From Flavobacterium sp. (GTDB lineage Bacteria; Bacteroidota; Bacteroidia; Flavobacteriales; Flavobacteriaceae), in contig NZ_JAGNYF010000017.1 of assembly GCF_017985075.1 (NCBI RefSeq), positions 1 through 39,547 of the forward strand: a stretch of DNA of 39,547 nucleotides. Reading direction: 5' to 3'. Below are positions 25,001 to 33,853 of this stretch, one piece after another. The notes under the pieces are model-generated. The model was not told where the DNA came from. It did not search any database and saw nothing but the letters and a program-made list of their open reading frames with translations. The position numbers and the translations under genes are program-made. Position 1 is the first letter of the stretch, and each line of letters begins with the position of its first letter.

Positions 25001-26519
25001 AAAAATCGATTTAACTCAAGAAAAATTTATTTTTAGAGATATTGATATTACCGATGTAAACGAGAAGACCAAAGGAATTTTAAGTGGAACCATTTCTCAC
25101 GAAAAGTTTGGAAATTGGGAAATGGATTTAAAAATAGCATCGGATAAGCTTTTGGTTTTAGATACAAAAGATGCAGATGACGCCTATTATTTTGGAAAAG
25201 CATATTTTGACGGTTTTGCAACAATTGAAGGTCCTGTAGAGGCATTAGTTATTAATGCAGAAGGGGAAAGTGCGAAAGGAACATCAATTAAAATTCCAGT
25301 AAACGATTCAGAAAGTGTTAGCGATAATGGTTTGGTTCATTTTACTACAAAAGAAGAGAAATTTGGCACAAAAACCACCATAAAACAACCAACCAAAACC
25401 TACAGAGGAATCGATTTGAATTTTAATTTCGCCATTACACCAAATGCAGAAATTGAAGTAATTTTAAATCGTGAGACTGGGCATTCTATGAAAGGAACGG
25501 GTAACGGATCGATGTTTATGAATATCAATACCTTAGGTAAATTTCAAATGACGGGTGACTTTATCGTCAACAAAGGAGAATATTTATTTAGATATGGGAG
25601 TTTTATTGACAAAAAATTTACAGTTAAAAATGGAGGAACAATTAGTTGGGAAGGCGATCCATTGGGCGCGAAGTTAAATTTAGAAGCAGTAACTACTAAT
25701 ATTACTGCAAATCCTAATGTATTATTGGAAAACACAACTTTTAATAAAAAAATCCCTACTGAGGTTAGTATTTTAATTACTGGTGAATTAAACGCGCCTC
25801 AATCTGATTTTAATATCAATTTCCCAAATGTAAGTTCTGTTTTAAAAAGTGATTTAGATTACAAATTACAAGATAAAGATTTCAGGCAACAACAAGCTTT
25901 TGCATTATTAGCAACTGGAGGATTTTTTGCACCAAATAACACCAATTACTTTGGTTCTTTATTTGAAAAAGCGAGTAGTATATTTGGAGATGTATTATCA
26001 GACGGAGAAAATAAATTACAATTGGGTGTAAATTATCAAATTGGAAACCGACAACAAGAAATTTCAGACAGAGCGCTTGTTACCTTAACGACTCAAATTA
26101 ATGATAGAATTAGCATTAATGGAAACGTTGGTGTTCCAGTGGGTGGTATCAATCAATCCTATGTTGTAGGAAACGTAGAAGTTGAAATGCGCTTAAATAC
26201 AGATGGTACGTTAACAGCTCACGTATTTAATAGAGAAAACGATTTAAATTCAAATACAATCGGACAAAATATTGGCTATACGCAAGGTTTAGGGTTGTCG
26301 TATCGTGTAGATTTTGACGATTTTAAAGAGTTGCTACACAAGTTATTTAAATCTCAAAACGTAAAAGATAACGTAAACAAACCTATTAACGAATCGGATG
26401 ATTCGGAAACCAATCCAGAGTTTATAAACTTTATTGAAGAAACTCGAAAACGACAAATTAAAGAAGAGAAAAAAGTCGATCCAAAAAACCGAGTTCCAGA
26501 TATTAATGATGTGCATTAA
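22050..26519 (+). CDS. Translocation and assembly module protein TamB-like (AsmA/DUF490 superfamily)
   Basis: A protein of at least 1489 residues with a single N-terminal membrane anchor (VLFVLLVAILLALPVVQ), then LGKYATDQLKKDFGVSITIEKVAINPFGGVKLKGV, and a very long beta-rich body of the repeating-groove type. The C terminus carries the DUF490/TamB domain (FRYGSFIDKKFTVKNGGTISWEGDPLGAKLNLEAV to LGLSYRVDFDD). TamB-like proteins bridge inner and outer membranes and take part in lipid transport or outer-membrane protein assembly. The first ATG is at 22050, but the frame is open back to 22005 and encodes KSVKKIAVRSLIG, the basic stretch expected before the anchor, so the true start is probably upstream at a non-ATG codon (ATT 22008). 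Confidence 0.9.
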   Translation: MVLFVLLVAILLALPVVQTRLGKYATDQLKKDFGVSITIEKVAINPFGGVKLKGVLALDHHNDTLFHFNRIHTSILSYKKLYEKGHPYLGDLQADELNLKIIQYKGEKDTNLDKFVAAFDDNPPKPSTGKFRLKINSIYLQNSRFRYIDENLKTPKVLDFSNLNGQLDDFYVKGANVFAYVYKMSFKDHRGLIMKNLTSDFTYTKKNILLNELILETENSSFKGKTELRYDRKDFKDFNNKVIFELDIKEGKISSNDLNFFYPEFGKNQKFYIDSHILGTLNDLKFNNLKFNDLNDNEVVGNLQLKNIFGKGDQKFYLKGSFDRLSASQASVSKLLPNLLGKNLPKQLQKLGKIELKGKVELTEKWVIADVDLFSKLGRATGDFKMDKIDTIDQATYIGKFQLDNFNIGTFLDEKDLGNTSVVLDINGTGFSKKYLNTKLKGNIGQFRYNGYSYKNIDVNGTMKMPYFKGHFHSKDPNLLLTFDGLVDLSKKKKVYDFDIEIEYANLKKINLYTKDATSVLAGSIVMQAQGNSLDDLAGTLSLNDISYINPKNKYYFDAASVTSSFDNQNIRSVSFHSDDIIEGQVVGKYQTKQIKKILENAVGSLYANYSPHKLSKNQFLDFDFTVYNKVLEVLYPDVSIAENTHFKGKINADAGLFQFDFNSLFVNAFENKFNGIKIDIDNKNPLYNTYIELDSLNTKNYKISEFSLINLTLNDTLFARTEFKGGDKGEDKFDLNLFHTINKDKQSIVGFKKSDITFKNFQWYINEKETAGNTIIFDKQFKNFNFNQLTLSHNNQFIDFNGIMNGNTYKDFNFTFNDVDISKITPDIKNLSLGGKLNGNLKYKQDNLVYEPSTDLTIDGLQLNNDDLGNLKLKVFGDENFKTFNVDASIVHQDEVTFSTTGTVDIVNNQTVLNLEAVFENFNIKPIGGFLTGILDNVRGMASGKTNIVGSIDNPDVDGVLYLNNAGLRVPYLNVDYDFDKNSKIDLTQEKFIFRDIDITDVNEKTKGILSGTISHEKFGNWEMDLKIASDKLLVLDTKDADDAYYFGKAYFDGFATIEGPVEALVINAEGESAKGTSIKIPVNDSESVSDNGLVHFTTKEEKFGTKTTIKQPTKTYRGIDLNFNFAITPNAEIEVILNRETGHSMKGTGNGSMFMNINTLGKFQMTGDFIVNKGEYLFRYGSFIDKKFTVKNGGTISWEGDPLGAKLNLEAVTTNITANPNVLLENTTFNKKIPTEVSILITGELNAPQSDFNINFPNVSSVLKSDLDYKLQDKDFRQQQAFALLATGGFFAPNNTNYFGSLFEKASSIFGDVLSDGENKLQLGVNYQIGNRQQEISDRALVTLTTQINDRISINGNVGVPVGGINQSYVVGNVEVEMRLNTDGTLTAHVFNRENDLNSNTIGQNIGYTQGLGLSYRVDFDDFKELLHKLFKSQNVKDNVNKPINESDDSETNPEFINFIEETRKRQIKEEKKVDPKNRVPDINDVH

Positions 26520-26654
26520 ATCAAGAATTTTTGTTAATTTTTAGAAATTTATTAACGAAAACGTTTGAAAATAACATTATGACAAAAAATATGTCTTTTT
26601 TTAGCATAATATGTAATTTCCTTTACTAATTTTACAAATAATATAGTATTAAAT
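26520..26654. promoter_or_regulatory. Leader region of pfkA
   Basis: A 135-bp AT-rich gap. It contains small inverted repeats (GTTAAT/ATTAAC, GACA...TGTC) and a near-consensus -7 TAATTTTA at 26627-26634, without a convincing -33. A promoter is expected here because pfkA follows a very long gene, but the exact site is not clear. Confidence 0.3.
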
Positions 26655-27641
26655 ATGTCAACAGCAATTAAAAAAATTGGAGTTTTAACTTCAGGTGGCG
26701 ATTCGCCAGGTATGAATGCAGCTATCAGAGCCGTAGTTCGTGCTTGTGCGTATTATAACATTGAGTGTGTTGGAATATACCGTGGTTATCAAGGTATGAT
26801 TGAAGGCGATTTTAAACCTATGGGACCTCGTGATGTAAAAAACATCATTAACAAAGGTGGTACTATATTAAAAACCGCACGTTCAAAAGATTTTATGACT
26901 CCGGAAGGACGAAAAATTGCTCACGATAATTTAAAGGCAAGTGGAATAGATTCATTAGTTGTTATTGGTGGTGATGGTTCGTTTACAGGTGCAGAAATTT
27001 TTAATGAAGAATTTGGTTTTTCTGTAATCGGAATTCCAGGCACTATAGATAATGATATTTTTGGAACCAGTCATACTTTAGGATATGATACAGCTTTGAA
27101 TACCGTTGTTGAAGCAATTGATAAAATTAGAGATACAGCCAATTCTCATAACCGTTTATTCTTCGTTGAAGTAATGGGAAGAGATGCGGGACATATTGCG
27201 TTAAACGCAGGGATTGGAGCAGGAGCAGAGGAAATTTTAATTCCAGAAGAAGCTTTTGGTTTAGACCGATTGGTAGATTCTTTAAAGAAAAGTAAAGAAT
27301 CAGGAAAAACATCAAGCATTGTAGTTGTTTCTGAAGGGGATAAAATAGGTAAAAACGTTTTTGAACTTAAAGATTACGTAGAGGAAAATATGCCAGAATA
27401 TGATGTACGTGTTTCGGTACTGGGTCATATGCAGCGAGGCGGTTCACCAACTTGTTTTGATAGGGTTTTAGCTTCTCGATTGGGAGTAAAAGCAGTAGAA
27501 AGTTTAATAGAAGGCAAATCTAACTATATGGTAGGATTACAGTATGATAAAATTTGCTTAACACCATTAGAACAAGCCATTAAAGGACAAAGTGAAATCG
27601 ATTTAGAACTTGTAAAAGTTTCAGATATCGTATCATCATAA
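26655..27641 (+). CDS. pfkA: ATP-dependent 6-phosphofructokinase
   Basis: A 328-residue group A PfkA phosphorylating fructose 6-phosphate to the 1,6-bisphosphate. Signatures: LTSGGDSPGMNAAIRAVVR (12-29), GGDGS at 105-109, where the Gly after Asp indicates ATP and not pyrophosphate as donor, catalytic IPGTIDNDIFG with D132, FVEVMGRDAGHIA, and the effector/substrate region LGHMQRGGSPTCFDR. Length and order are normal. It precedes gapA and a GlcNAc-kinase-like gene, forming a short glycolysis cluster. Confidence 0.97.
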   Translation: MSTAIKKIGVLTSGGDSPGMNAAIRAVVRACAYYNIECVGIYRGYQGMIEGDFKPMGPRDVKNIINKGGTILKTARSKDFMTPEGRKIAHDNLKASGIDSLVVIGGDGSFTGAEIFNEEFGFSVIGIPGTIDNDIFGTSHTLGYDTALNTVVEAIDKIRDTANSHNRLFFVEVMGRDAGHIALNAGIGAGAEEILIPEEAFGLDRLVDSLKKSKESGKTSSIVVVSEGDKIGKNVFELKDYVEENMPEYDVRVSVLGHMQRGGSPTCFDRVLASRLGVKAVESLIEGKSNYMVGLQYDKICLTPLEQAIKGQSEIDLELVKVSDIVSS

Positions 27642-28734
<1,093 letters not shown>

Positions 28735-28810
28735 ATACTTAAGTATAGAGAATAGAATCAAAAAATCTATTTTCTATACTTTATTTTCTATACTCTATAT
28801 TCTAAAAAAA
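28735..28810. repeat. Word-repeat hairpin tract between gapA and the kinase-like gene
   Basis: AGTATAGAGAATAGA (28742-28756) pairs with TCTATTTTCTATACT (28766-28780) over 15 bp with one G-T wobble; a further TTTTCTATACT copy and CTATATTCT follow up to the ATG. The hairpin plus T-rich run can work as a terminator for gapA or an attenuator for the next gene. Confidence 0.7.
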
Positions 28811-29662
28811 ATGAAATTACTTGTAGATAGTGGTTCCACTAAAGCAGATTGGATTTCCATAGACACTAACGGGAAGGTATTATTTACCACACAATCTTTA
28901 GGATTAAATCCTGAAGTGCTAACAAAAGAAGAAATAATTGCTCGTTTGGATGATAAATTTGATATTTCTCATAATAAAGATAAAGCAGCTCATTTGTTTT
29001 TTTACGGTGCAGGATGTGGAACAGATCGTATGAAAAACTTCTTAACTGACGTATTTAAAGATTATTTTAAAAATGCTTCTGTTAATGTATACGAAGATAC
29101 CTATGCGGCAGTTTTTGCTACAACTCCGAAAAATCAAGAAGCAATTGTTTGTATTTTAGGTACAGGTTCAAATTGTAGTTATTTCGACGGACATATTTTA
29201 CATCAAAAAGTGCAATCTTTAGGCTATATTGCTATGGATGATTGTAGTGGAAACCGTTTTGGTCGTCATTTATTACGCGGCTATTATTTTAATAAAATGC
29301 CTGCGAATTTGGCTGTAGAATTTGAAAAAGAATTCGATGTTGAACCAGATGCAGTTAAAGAAAACTTATATAAAAAACCCAATCCTAATGCCTATTTGGC
29401 TACGTATGCTAAATTTTTAATTAAGCATAAAAATACCGAATTTTGTCAGAAATATATTAGAGAAGAATTGGTTGCATTTGTAGAAAATTACATCATGCAG
29501 TTTGAAAATTGTAAAGAAGTTCCTGTTCATTTTGTAGGTTCTATTGCTTTTTATTTAAAAGAGGAATTAGAAGCTGTTTTAAATGAATACGGAATCAAAA
29601 TAGGGAATGTATTAAGACGTCCAATAGACGGATTAATAGAATTTCACGTGGCTAATAGTTAA
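28811..29662 (+). CDS. BadF/BadG-type ATPase fold kinase, N-acetylglucosamine kinase-like
   Basis: A 283-residue ASKHA-fold sugar-kinase-like protein. The phosphate-1 motif is LVDSGSTKADW (4-14), the adenosine/phosphate-2 motif CILGTGSNCSYFDG, and SLGYIAMDDCSGNRFGRHLLR is the segment conserved in the NAGK branch. It is probably a GlcNAc or amino-sugar kinase feeding peptidoglycan recycling, and the pfkA-gapA neighbours fit a role in sugar metabolism. The second-domain aspartate expected for catalysis is not clearly placed by eye, so the substrate remains inferred. A strong terminator follows. Confidence 0.82.
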   Translation: MKLLVDSGSTKADWISIDTNGKVLFTTQSLGLNPEVLTKEEIIARLDDKFDISHNKDKAAHLFFYGAGCGTDRMKNFLTDVFKDYFKNASVNVYEDTYAAVFATTPKNQEAIVCILGTGSNCSYFDGHILHQKVQSLGYIAMDDCSGNRFGRHLLRGYYFNKMPANLAVEFEKEFDVEPDAVKENLYKKPNPNAYLATYAKFLIKHKNTEFCQKYIREELVAFVENYIMQFENCKEVPVHFVGSIAFYLKEELEAVLNEYGIKIGNVLRRPIDGLIEFHVANS

Positions 29663-29689
29663 TAATATTAGCAAAAGTTAATTTGTTTT

Positions 29690-29731
29690 AAAAGCCCGAG
29701 TAGCGAAAGTTACTTGGGCTTTTTGTTTTTA
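29690..29731 (+). terminator. Rho-independent terminator of the pfkA-gapA-kinase cluster
   Basis: AAAAGCCC (29690-29697) pairs with GGGCTTTT (29716-29723), with inner AGTA/TACT pairs and a loop around GCGAAAG, followed by a T-rich run. Confidence 0.9.
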
Positions 29732-29779
29732 ATCATACGAATTTCCAATGTTTACAGCACAAAATAGCTTGAAATTCAG

Positions 29780-29787
29780 TATTTTTG
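29780..29787 (+). promoter_or_regulatory. -7 element of the nhaA promoter
   Basis: TATTTTTG matches TAnnTTTG and sits 47 nt before the nhaA ATG; no clear -33 TTG lies at the usual distance. Confidence 0.4.
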
Positions 29788-29833
29788 CAGTATAAATAGT
29801 ATGTTTTACCGCATTTAATTTAATTATACCTAT

Positions 29834-30982
29834 ATGAAACTAACGCAATTATTTAAAGATTTTTTTGAAAGCGAAAAATTAGGCGGTTTTGTTTTATTAC
29901 TTTGTACAATTACTTCTTTACTACTTGCTAATTCAGCATTTGGAGAAAGTTACCATCATTTTTGGTTAACCGAATTTTCAGGCAAACCTTTAGAATATTG
30001 GATTAACGATGGCTTAATGACCATTTTCTTCCTGTTAATTGGATTAGAATTAGAACGAGAAATTTATCAAGGCGAATTGTCAAACGTTAAAGATGCCTTA
30101 TTACCCATATTTGCTGCTATTGGTGGAATGGTTGTTCCTGCGGGAATTTATTTAGCATTTAATTTTGGTACGATTACGCAATCAGGTGCAGGAATACCTA
30201 TGGCAACTGATATAGCTTTTGCTATTGGAATTTTATCTTTGTTAGGAAATCGTGTGCCTTTGTCACTAAAAATATTTTTAACTGCTTTGGCCGTTATTGA
30301 CGATTTAGGTGCCATATTAATTATTGCCATTTTTTATACAAAAACCATATTATGGAGCAATTTAGCCATCGCTTTAGGCATATTTGTATTTCTTTATGTT
30401 TTGGGTAAATATTTTAAAGTTAAAAACCTACTTCCATATTTAATTGGTGGGGTTTTTATGTGGTATTTTATGTTACATTCAGGAGTTCACGCCACAATTA
30501 CAGGTGTGCTATTAGCTTTTGCTATTCCGTTTGGAAACGGGGGTAACAAATCTACATCCTACATTTTACAACACTTTTTACATAAGCCCGTTGCATTTTT
30601 AATTTTGCCAATTTTTGCCTTAGCGAATACCGCTATAATAATGAGTGGCGATTGGACAAAAATAGTAACTGAAAACTACAGTTTAGGCGTGGCGTTAGGT
30701 TTGGTTTTAGGAAAACCTATCGGCATATTTTTACTTACTTTTTTAACCGTTAAAATAGGTTGGTGTACGCTTCCAAACGATATGAATTGGAAATCTGTGT
30801 TAGGAGTGGGTTTCTTGGGTGGAATTGGCTTTACAATGTCTATTTTTATTACACTTTTAGCGTTTGATACCCCAGAAATAATTAATAACACGAAATTAAT
30901 TATTGTATTTTCTTCTTTAATAGCTGGAATCGTTGGTTTTTTGTTCTTAAAATCAACTTTAAATCAAAATCAAGAAGCTTAA
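29834..30982 (+). CDS. nhaA: Na+/H+ antiporter NhaA
   Basis: A 382-residue NhaA with about 12 membrane helices. The ion-binding pair D156-D157 is in LAVIDDLGAI, D126 in MATDIAFAIG matches the third conserved acid, and FFLLIGLELEREIYQGEL (65-82) and FLGGIGFTMSIFITLLAF are family signatures. It exports Na+ in exchange for protons for sodium and alkaline-pH homeostasis. The gene is monocistronic, bounded upstream by a terminator and promoter -7 element, and its stop is only 7 nt from the stop of the convergent minus-strand gene. Confidence 0.96.
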   Translation: MKLTQLFKDFFESEKLGGFVLLLCTITSLLLANSAFGESYHHFWLTEFSGKPLEYWINDGLMTIFFLLIGLELEREIYQGELSNVKDALLPIFAAIGGMVVPAGIYLAFNFGTITQSGAGIPMATDIAFAIGILSLLGNRVPLSLKIFLTALAVIDDLGAILIIAIFYTKTILWSNLAIALGIFVFLYVLGKYFKVKNLLPYLIGGVFMWYFMLHSGVHATITGVLLAFAIPFGNGGNKSTSYILQHFLHKPVAFLILPIFALANTAIIMSGDWTKIVTENYSLGVALGLVLGKPIGIFLLTFLTVKIGWCTLPNDMNWKSVLGVGFLGGIGFTMSIFITLLAFDTPEIINNTKLIIVFSSLIAGIVGFLFLKSTLNQNQEA

Positions 30983-30989
30983 CCGTTGA

Positions 30990-31568
30990 TTAAATTCCCA
31001 AACACTTCAAGTTATTTATAAAATAAGTATCAGGATTAGAAGTGTCTTTATAAATTTCCGATTTTAACTCTGGTTTAATTACAAAATTTACATCACCTGT
31101 TGCTGCTGCAATTTTTATTAAATACACTTTTGACGTTTTTAAATCTTCAAAATTTTCAGGAGTAAAATAAAAGAAACCAGACAAAATTCGCAGGTTGTTT
31201 TTATTTACATTGTCGTATTGCAAGTCGTTACACGTTTCAGTATCTAAAGAATTAATAAGTTTCACTTGTTTGCCATTCGCCATTTCTAAAAATATTTTTG
31301 TGTTTTTGTCAATACAAATAGGAGTTAAGAAGTCTTTACTTTTTTGTAAGTATTGAAAATTCAAACCAATAAAACCATCCACATCAAATAGTTTAAAAGT
31401 TAAAAATGAAGTAGTATTTCCAAATACACTTTCATCAATAATTTTATCTTTCAAAACGCGTGTGCTACTGGTATCTGTAGCGACATCAATTTCATATTCG
31501 CAAGGTTTGTCTTGTGAAAACGTAAATTGAGTTAAAAAAAGTAAAACAGTTATTTTTAAAGTTTTCAT
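30990..31568 (-). CDS. Exported protein of unknown function
   Basis: A 192-residue protein with a signal peptide (MKTLKITVLLFLTQFTFSQ, probable cut after residue 19). The mature part is beta-rich and contains four to five cysteines (CEYEI, PICIDK, TCNDLQ, LKCLGI), which could form disulfides in the periplasm. I do not recognise a domain. ATG 31568 is chosen because it starts the signal peptide; an in-frame TTG at 31586 overlaps the upstream gene. It starts 2 nt after the methyltransferase stop, so it ends a tight operon with the methyltransferase and AI-2E transporter. Confidence 0.75.
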   Translation of the reverse strand: MKTLKITVLLFLTQFTFSQDKPCEYEIDVATDTSSTRVLKDKIIDESVFGNTTSFLTFKLFDVDGFIGLNFQYLQKSKDFLTPICIDKNTKIFLEMANGKQVKLINSLDTETCNDLQYDNVNKNNLRILSGFFYFTPENFEDLKTSKVYLIKIAAATGDVNFVIKPELKSEIYKDTSNPDTYFINNLKCLGI

Positions 31569-31570
31569 AT

Positions 31571-32746
31571 CTAAATTTTTGTGCAAATTAATACAATTTT
31601 TTCGTTATTTATGTTGGTGGTAAAAAAAGCATAAATAGTGCCACCGTCTGCAATTTTATATTTTTTTCTAATTTCTTCAACGGTTAAAGGGAAATTACGA
31701 GTGGTAATATTCATCTTCTTACCTTCAAGCTGTTTCTTTAGGTTTTCTTTTTTAAACGGAATCACTTCATTAATACTAAATCTTCTTCCTGGAAAATCTA
31801 CTAATTCCGAATGGGTAAATAAATGTGAATGCGGATGTAATTTAGTAATATGCAGTGCATCGCACAAATAATCTACACCACCAGATTTAAGTAAAGGCGC
31901 ATTCGGTTCATATAAAAATTCTTGTGGTAAACTAAAGCGAGCAGGCGTATGTTCACCTAAAATAAAAGTAGTACAATCTGTTTTTTCCTTTTGAATGTTT
32001 ACGGCAAATAGTTCAATTTCATTATCATATCCTTTTTCTAAAAGCCAAAGAATCTCTTTTACTTCGTTTTCAATGGCTACGATATGAATGGCTTTTATGT
32101 TTTCCAATTCCATACAACCTGCCGTAATATCTAATATTGGTGCAGTTTTTATTAAAATTGACTGACTTTTAGAAAAATATAATTTTAAATTTTCAGGAAC
32201 ATTAGGCAAACAATCTTTAAGTAAAAACACTTTTCCTTTCACATCACTTCGTCTGCTTGGATCAATATAAATCCAATCGAAAGCATTTTCAGATTGTTCA
32301 ATTACTTCTGTACTATTCTGTGCCAAACAAGTAATGTTATTTACGTTCAACACACCATAATTATGTTGCACCATTTCTGAAAGAGCCACGTTTTTTTCGC
32401 AATGAATTACGTGTTCAAATTGTTTCGAAAAGTAATAATCATCTACGCCAAATCCACCAGTTAAGTCAATCAATGAAGTGCCAGAAATTAATTCCGATTT
32501 GTATTTGGCAGTTGTCTCAGAAGACGTTTGCTCTATGGAAATACTTGGCGGATAGTAAATGTTATCCGTATTAAACCAAGTTGGAAGTTTGTGTCGCGAT
32601 TTGTTTTTAGATACAATTTGATTGATAATTTCTTTCCAATCTACTTCAGGAAAAGGGTTTTTGGATAACGCTAATTTTGAAATATTGGCTTGTAAAGAAT
32701 TATGAATATATTCTTGAATTTCGGCGGAAAGAAGTGATAGCTGCAT
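31571..32746 (-). CDS. Class I SAM-dependent methyltransferase with THUMP-like C-terminal domain
   Basis: A 391-residue protein. The Rossmann methyltransferase core has motif I SLIDLTGGFGVDDYYFS (about 91-107) and the acidic motif II region VIHCEKNVALSEM; motif IV is IYIDPSRR. The C-terminal third (SGGVDYLCDALHITKLHPHSHLFTH... FPGRRFSINEVIPF) resembles the THUMP-like domain seen in this Bacteroidota/Firmicutes family. The 'DPSRR' motif suggests nucleic-acid base methylation, probably RNA, but no target is established. Its ATG overlaps the last base of the AI-2E gene stop (TAATG), so the two are translationally coupled. Confidence 0.85.
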   Translation of the reverse strand: MQLSLLSAEIQEYIHNSLQANISKLALSKNPFPEVDWKEIINQIVSKNKSRHKLPTWFNTDNIYYPPSISIEQTSSETTAKYKSELISGTSLIDLTGGFGVDDYYFSKQFEHVIHCEKNVALSEMVQHNYGVLNVNNITCLAQNSTEVIEQSENAFDWIYIDPSRRSDVKGKVFLLKDCLPNVPENLKLYFSKSQSILIKTAPILDITAGCMELENIKAIHIVAIENEVKEILWLLEKGYDNEIELFAVNIQKEKTDCTTFILGEHTPARFSLPQEFLYEPNAPLLKSGGVDYLCDALHITKLHPHSHLFTHSELVDFPGRRFSINEVIPFKKENLKKQLEGKKMNITTRNFPLTVEEIRKKYKIADGGTIYAFFTTNINNEKIVLICTKI

Positions 32747-33834
32747 TATAAACCTTTGGTTACTATTTGAATAAATGTACTTTTAGGGTAAAACTCTTTC
32801 AATACCACTTTTAAAGCCGTGTAAACTGGAATGGCAATAATCATTCCCAATATTCCTAATAGCGTTCCTGAAATTAGTGTTACCAAAAATATTTCTAAAG
32901 GATGCGAATTCGTGCTTTTAGAAAAAATAATAGGTTGGCTTACATTATTATCAATAAGTTGCACAATAAAATAGCCAATAATAACATATAATGTGGTGGG
33001 CATAACTACCAATTGAAAATCTTCGTGAATGTGCCCCAATATGGTTAAAAACGCCGTCATTACTAAAGCAATTATAGGCCCTACATATGGTATAATGTTT
33101 AAAATAGCGCCTAAAAACGCAATAATAAACGCATTTTCTACACCAAAAATTAACAAGACAATTAAGTACATAACAAATACCAATAAAAGCTGTGTTAATA
33201 AACCAATGGTGTATTTTGATAGCATATTTTTTATACGCAATAGCGAAGCTAAAATACGCCATCTGTGGTTTGCAGGTAATACAGCACGTAAATTTGTTGT
33301 AATTAGTTTTTGATCTTTCAATAAGAAGAAACAAATGAAAAATATCGAAAAAATAGCCATTCCAAAATTTCCTATAGAACCAATTATCGAGTTTAATATA
33401 TCAGTAATAAAATTAAAATTAAACGATTGTGTAATCTTCTGAATGTCTATTAATTTTTTATATTGAATGTCATAGGTTTGCAACCAAACATCGACTTGAT
33501 TGATGAATAACGTAGAATTTTTTTCTAACGCCACCATATCAAGCAACGCTAAATTTTTACTCTGACTAACTATTAAAGGCACAAACAATAACAAGATACC
33601 AAACGCTAAAACAATAAACAGCGTTAAAGACACGATAATAGCCAAAATAGGAGGAAAGCGTAACTTTTTTTGTAAAAAATCAGAAATAGGTTGCGCTACA
33701 AAACTTAATAAAATCGCTACAAAAACATAAATTAGTACAGACGAAATTACTCCAATAATATAGCCCAAAAACACAATGCCTGCAAGAATAAACAGCGTGC
33801 GAAGTAAAGCATTAGAAATGTTTTTAGATGTCAT
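32746..33834 (-). CDS. AI-2E family transporter (PerM/YdiK-like)
   Basis: A 362-residue membrane protein with seven to eight helices in the family arrangement: two N-terminal helix pairs, a soluble middle region (about 95-145), then FFICFFLLKDQKLI, FLGAILNIIPYVGPIIALVMTAFLTILGH and the terminal LGILGMIIAIPVYTALKVVLKEFY. The IIPYVGP motif is diagnostic. Despite the name, few members transport AI-2; others are ion antiporters or of unknown substrate. ATG 33834 (MTSKNIS) is preferred over an in-frame TTG at 33864 that would overlap ald. The gene starts 19 nt after the ald stop. Confidence 0.9.
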   Translation of the reverse strand: MTSKNISNALLRTLFILAGIVFLGYIIGVISSVLIYVFVAILLSFVAQPISDFLQKKLRFPPILAIIVSLTLFIVLAFGILLLFVPLIVSQSKNLALLDMVALEKNSTLFINQVDVWLQTYDIQYKKLIDIQKITQSFNFNFITDILNSIIGSIGNFGMAIFSIFFICFFLLKDQKLITTNLRAVLPANHRWRILASLLRIKNMLSKYTIGLLTQLLLVFVMYLIVLLIFGVENAFIIAFLGAILNIIPYVGPIIALVMTAFLTILGHIHEDFQLVVMPTTLYVIIGYFIVQLIDNNVSQPIIFSKSTNSHPLEIFLVTLISGTLLGILGMIIAIPVYTALKVVLKEFYPKSTFIQIVTKGL

Positions 33835-33853
33835 TTTGTAATGGGTAATGGAA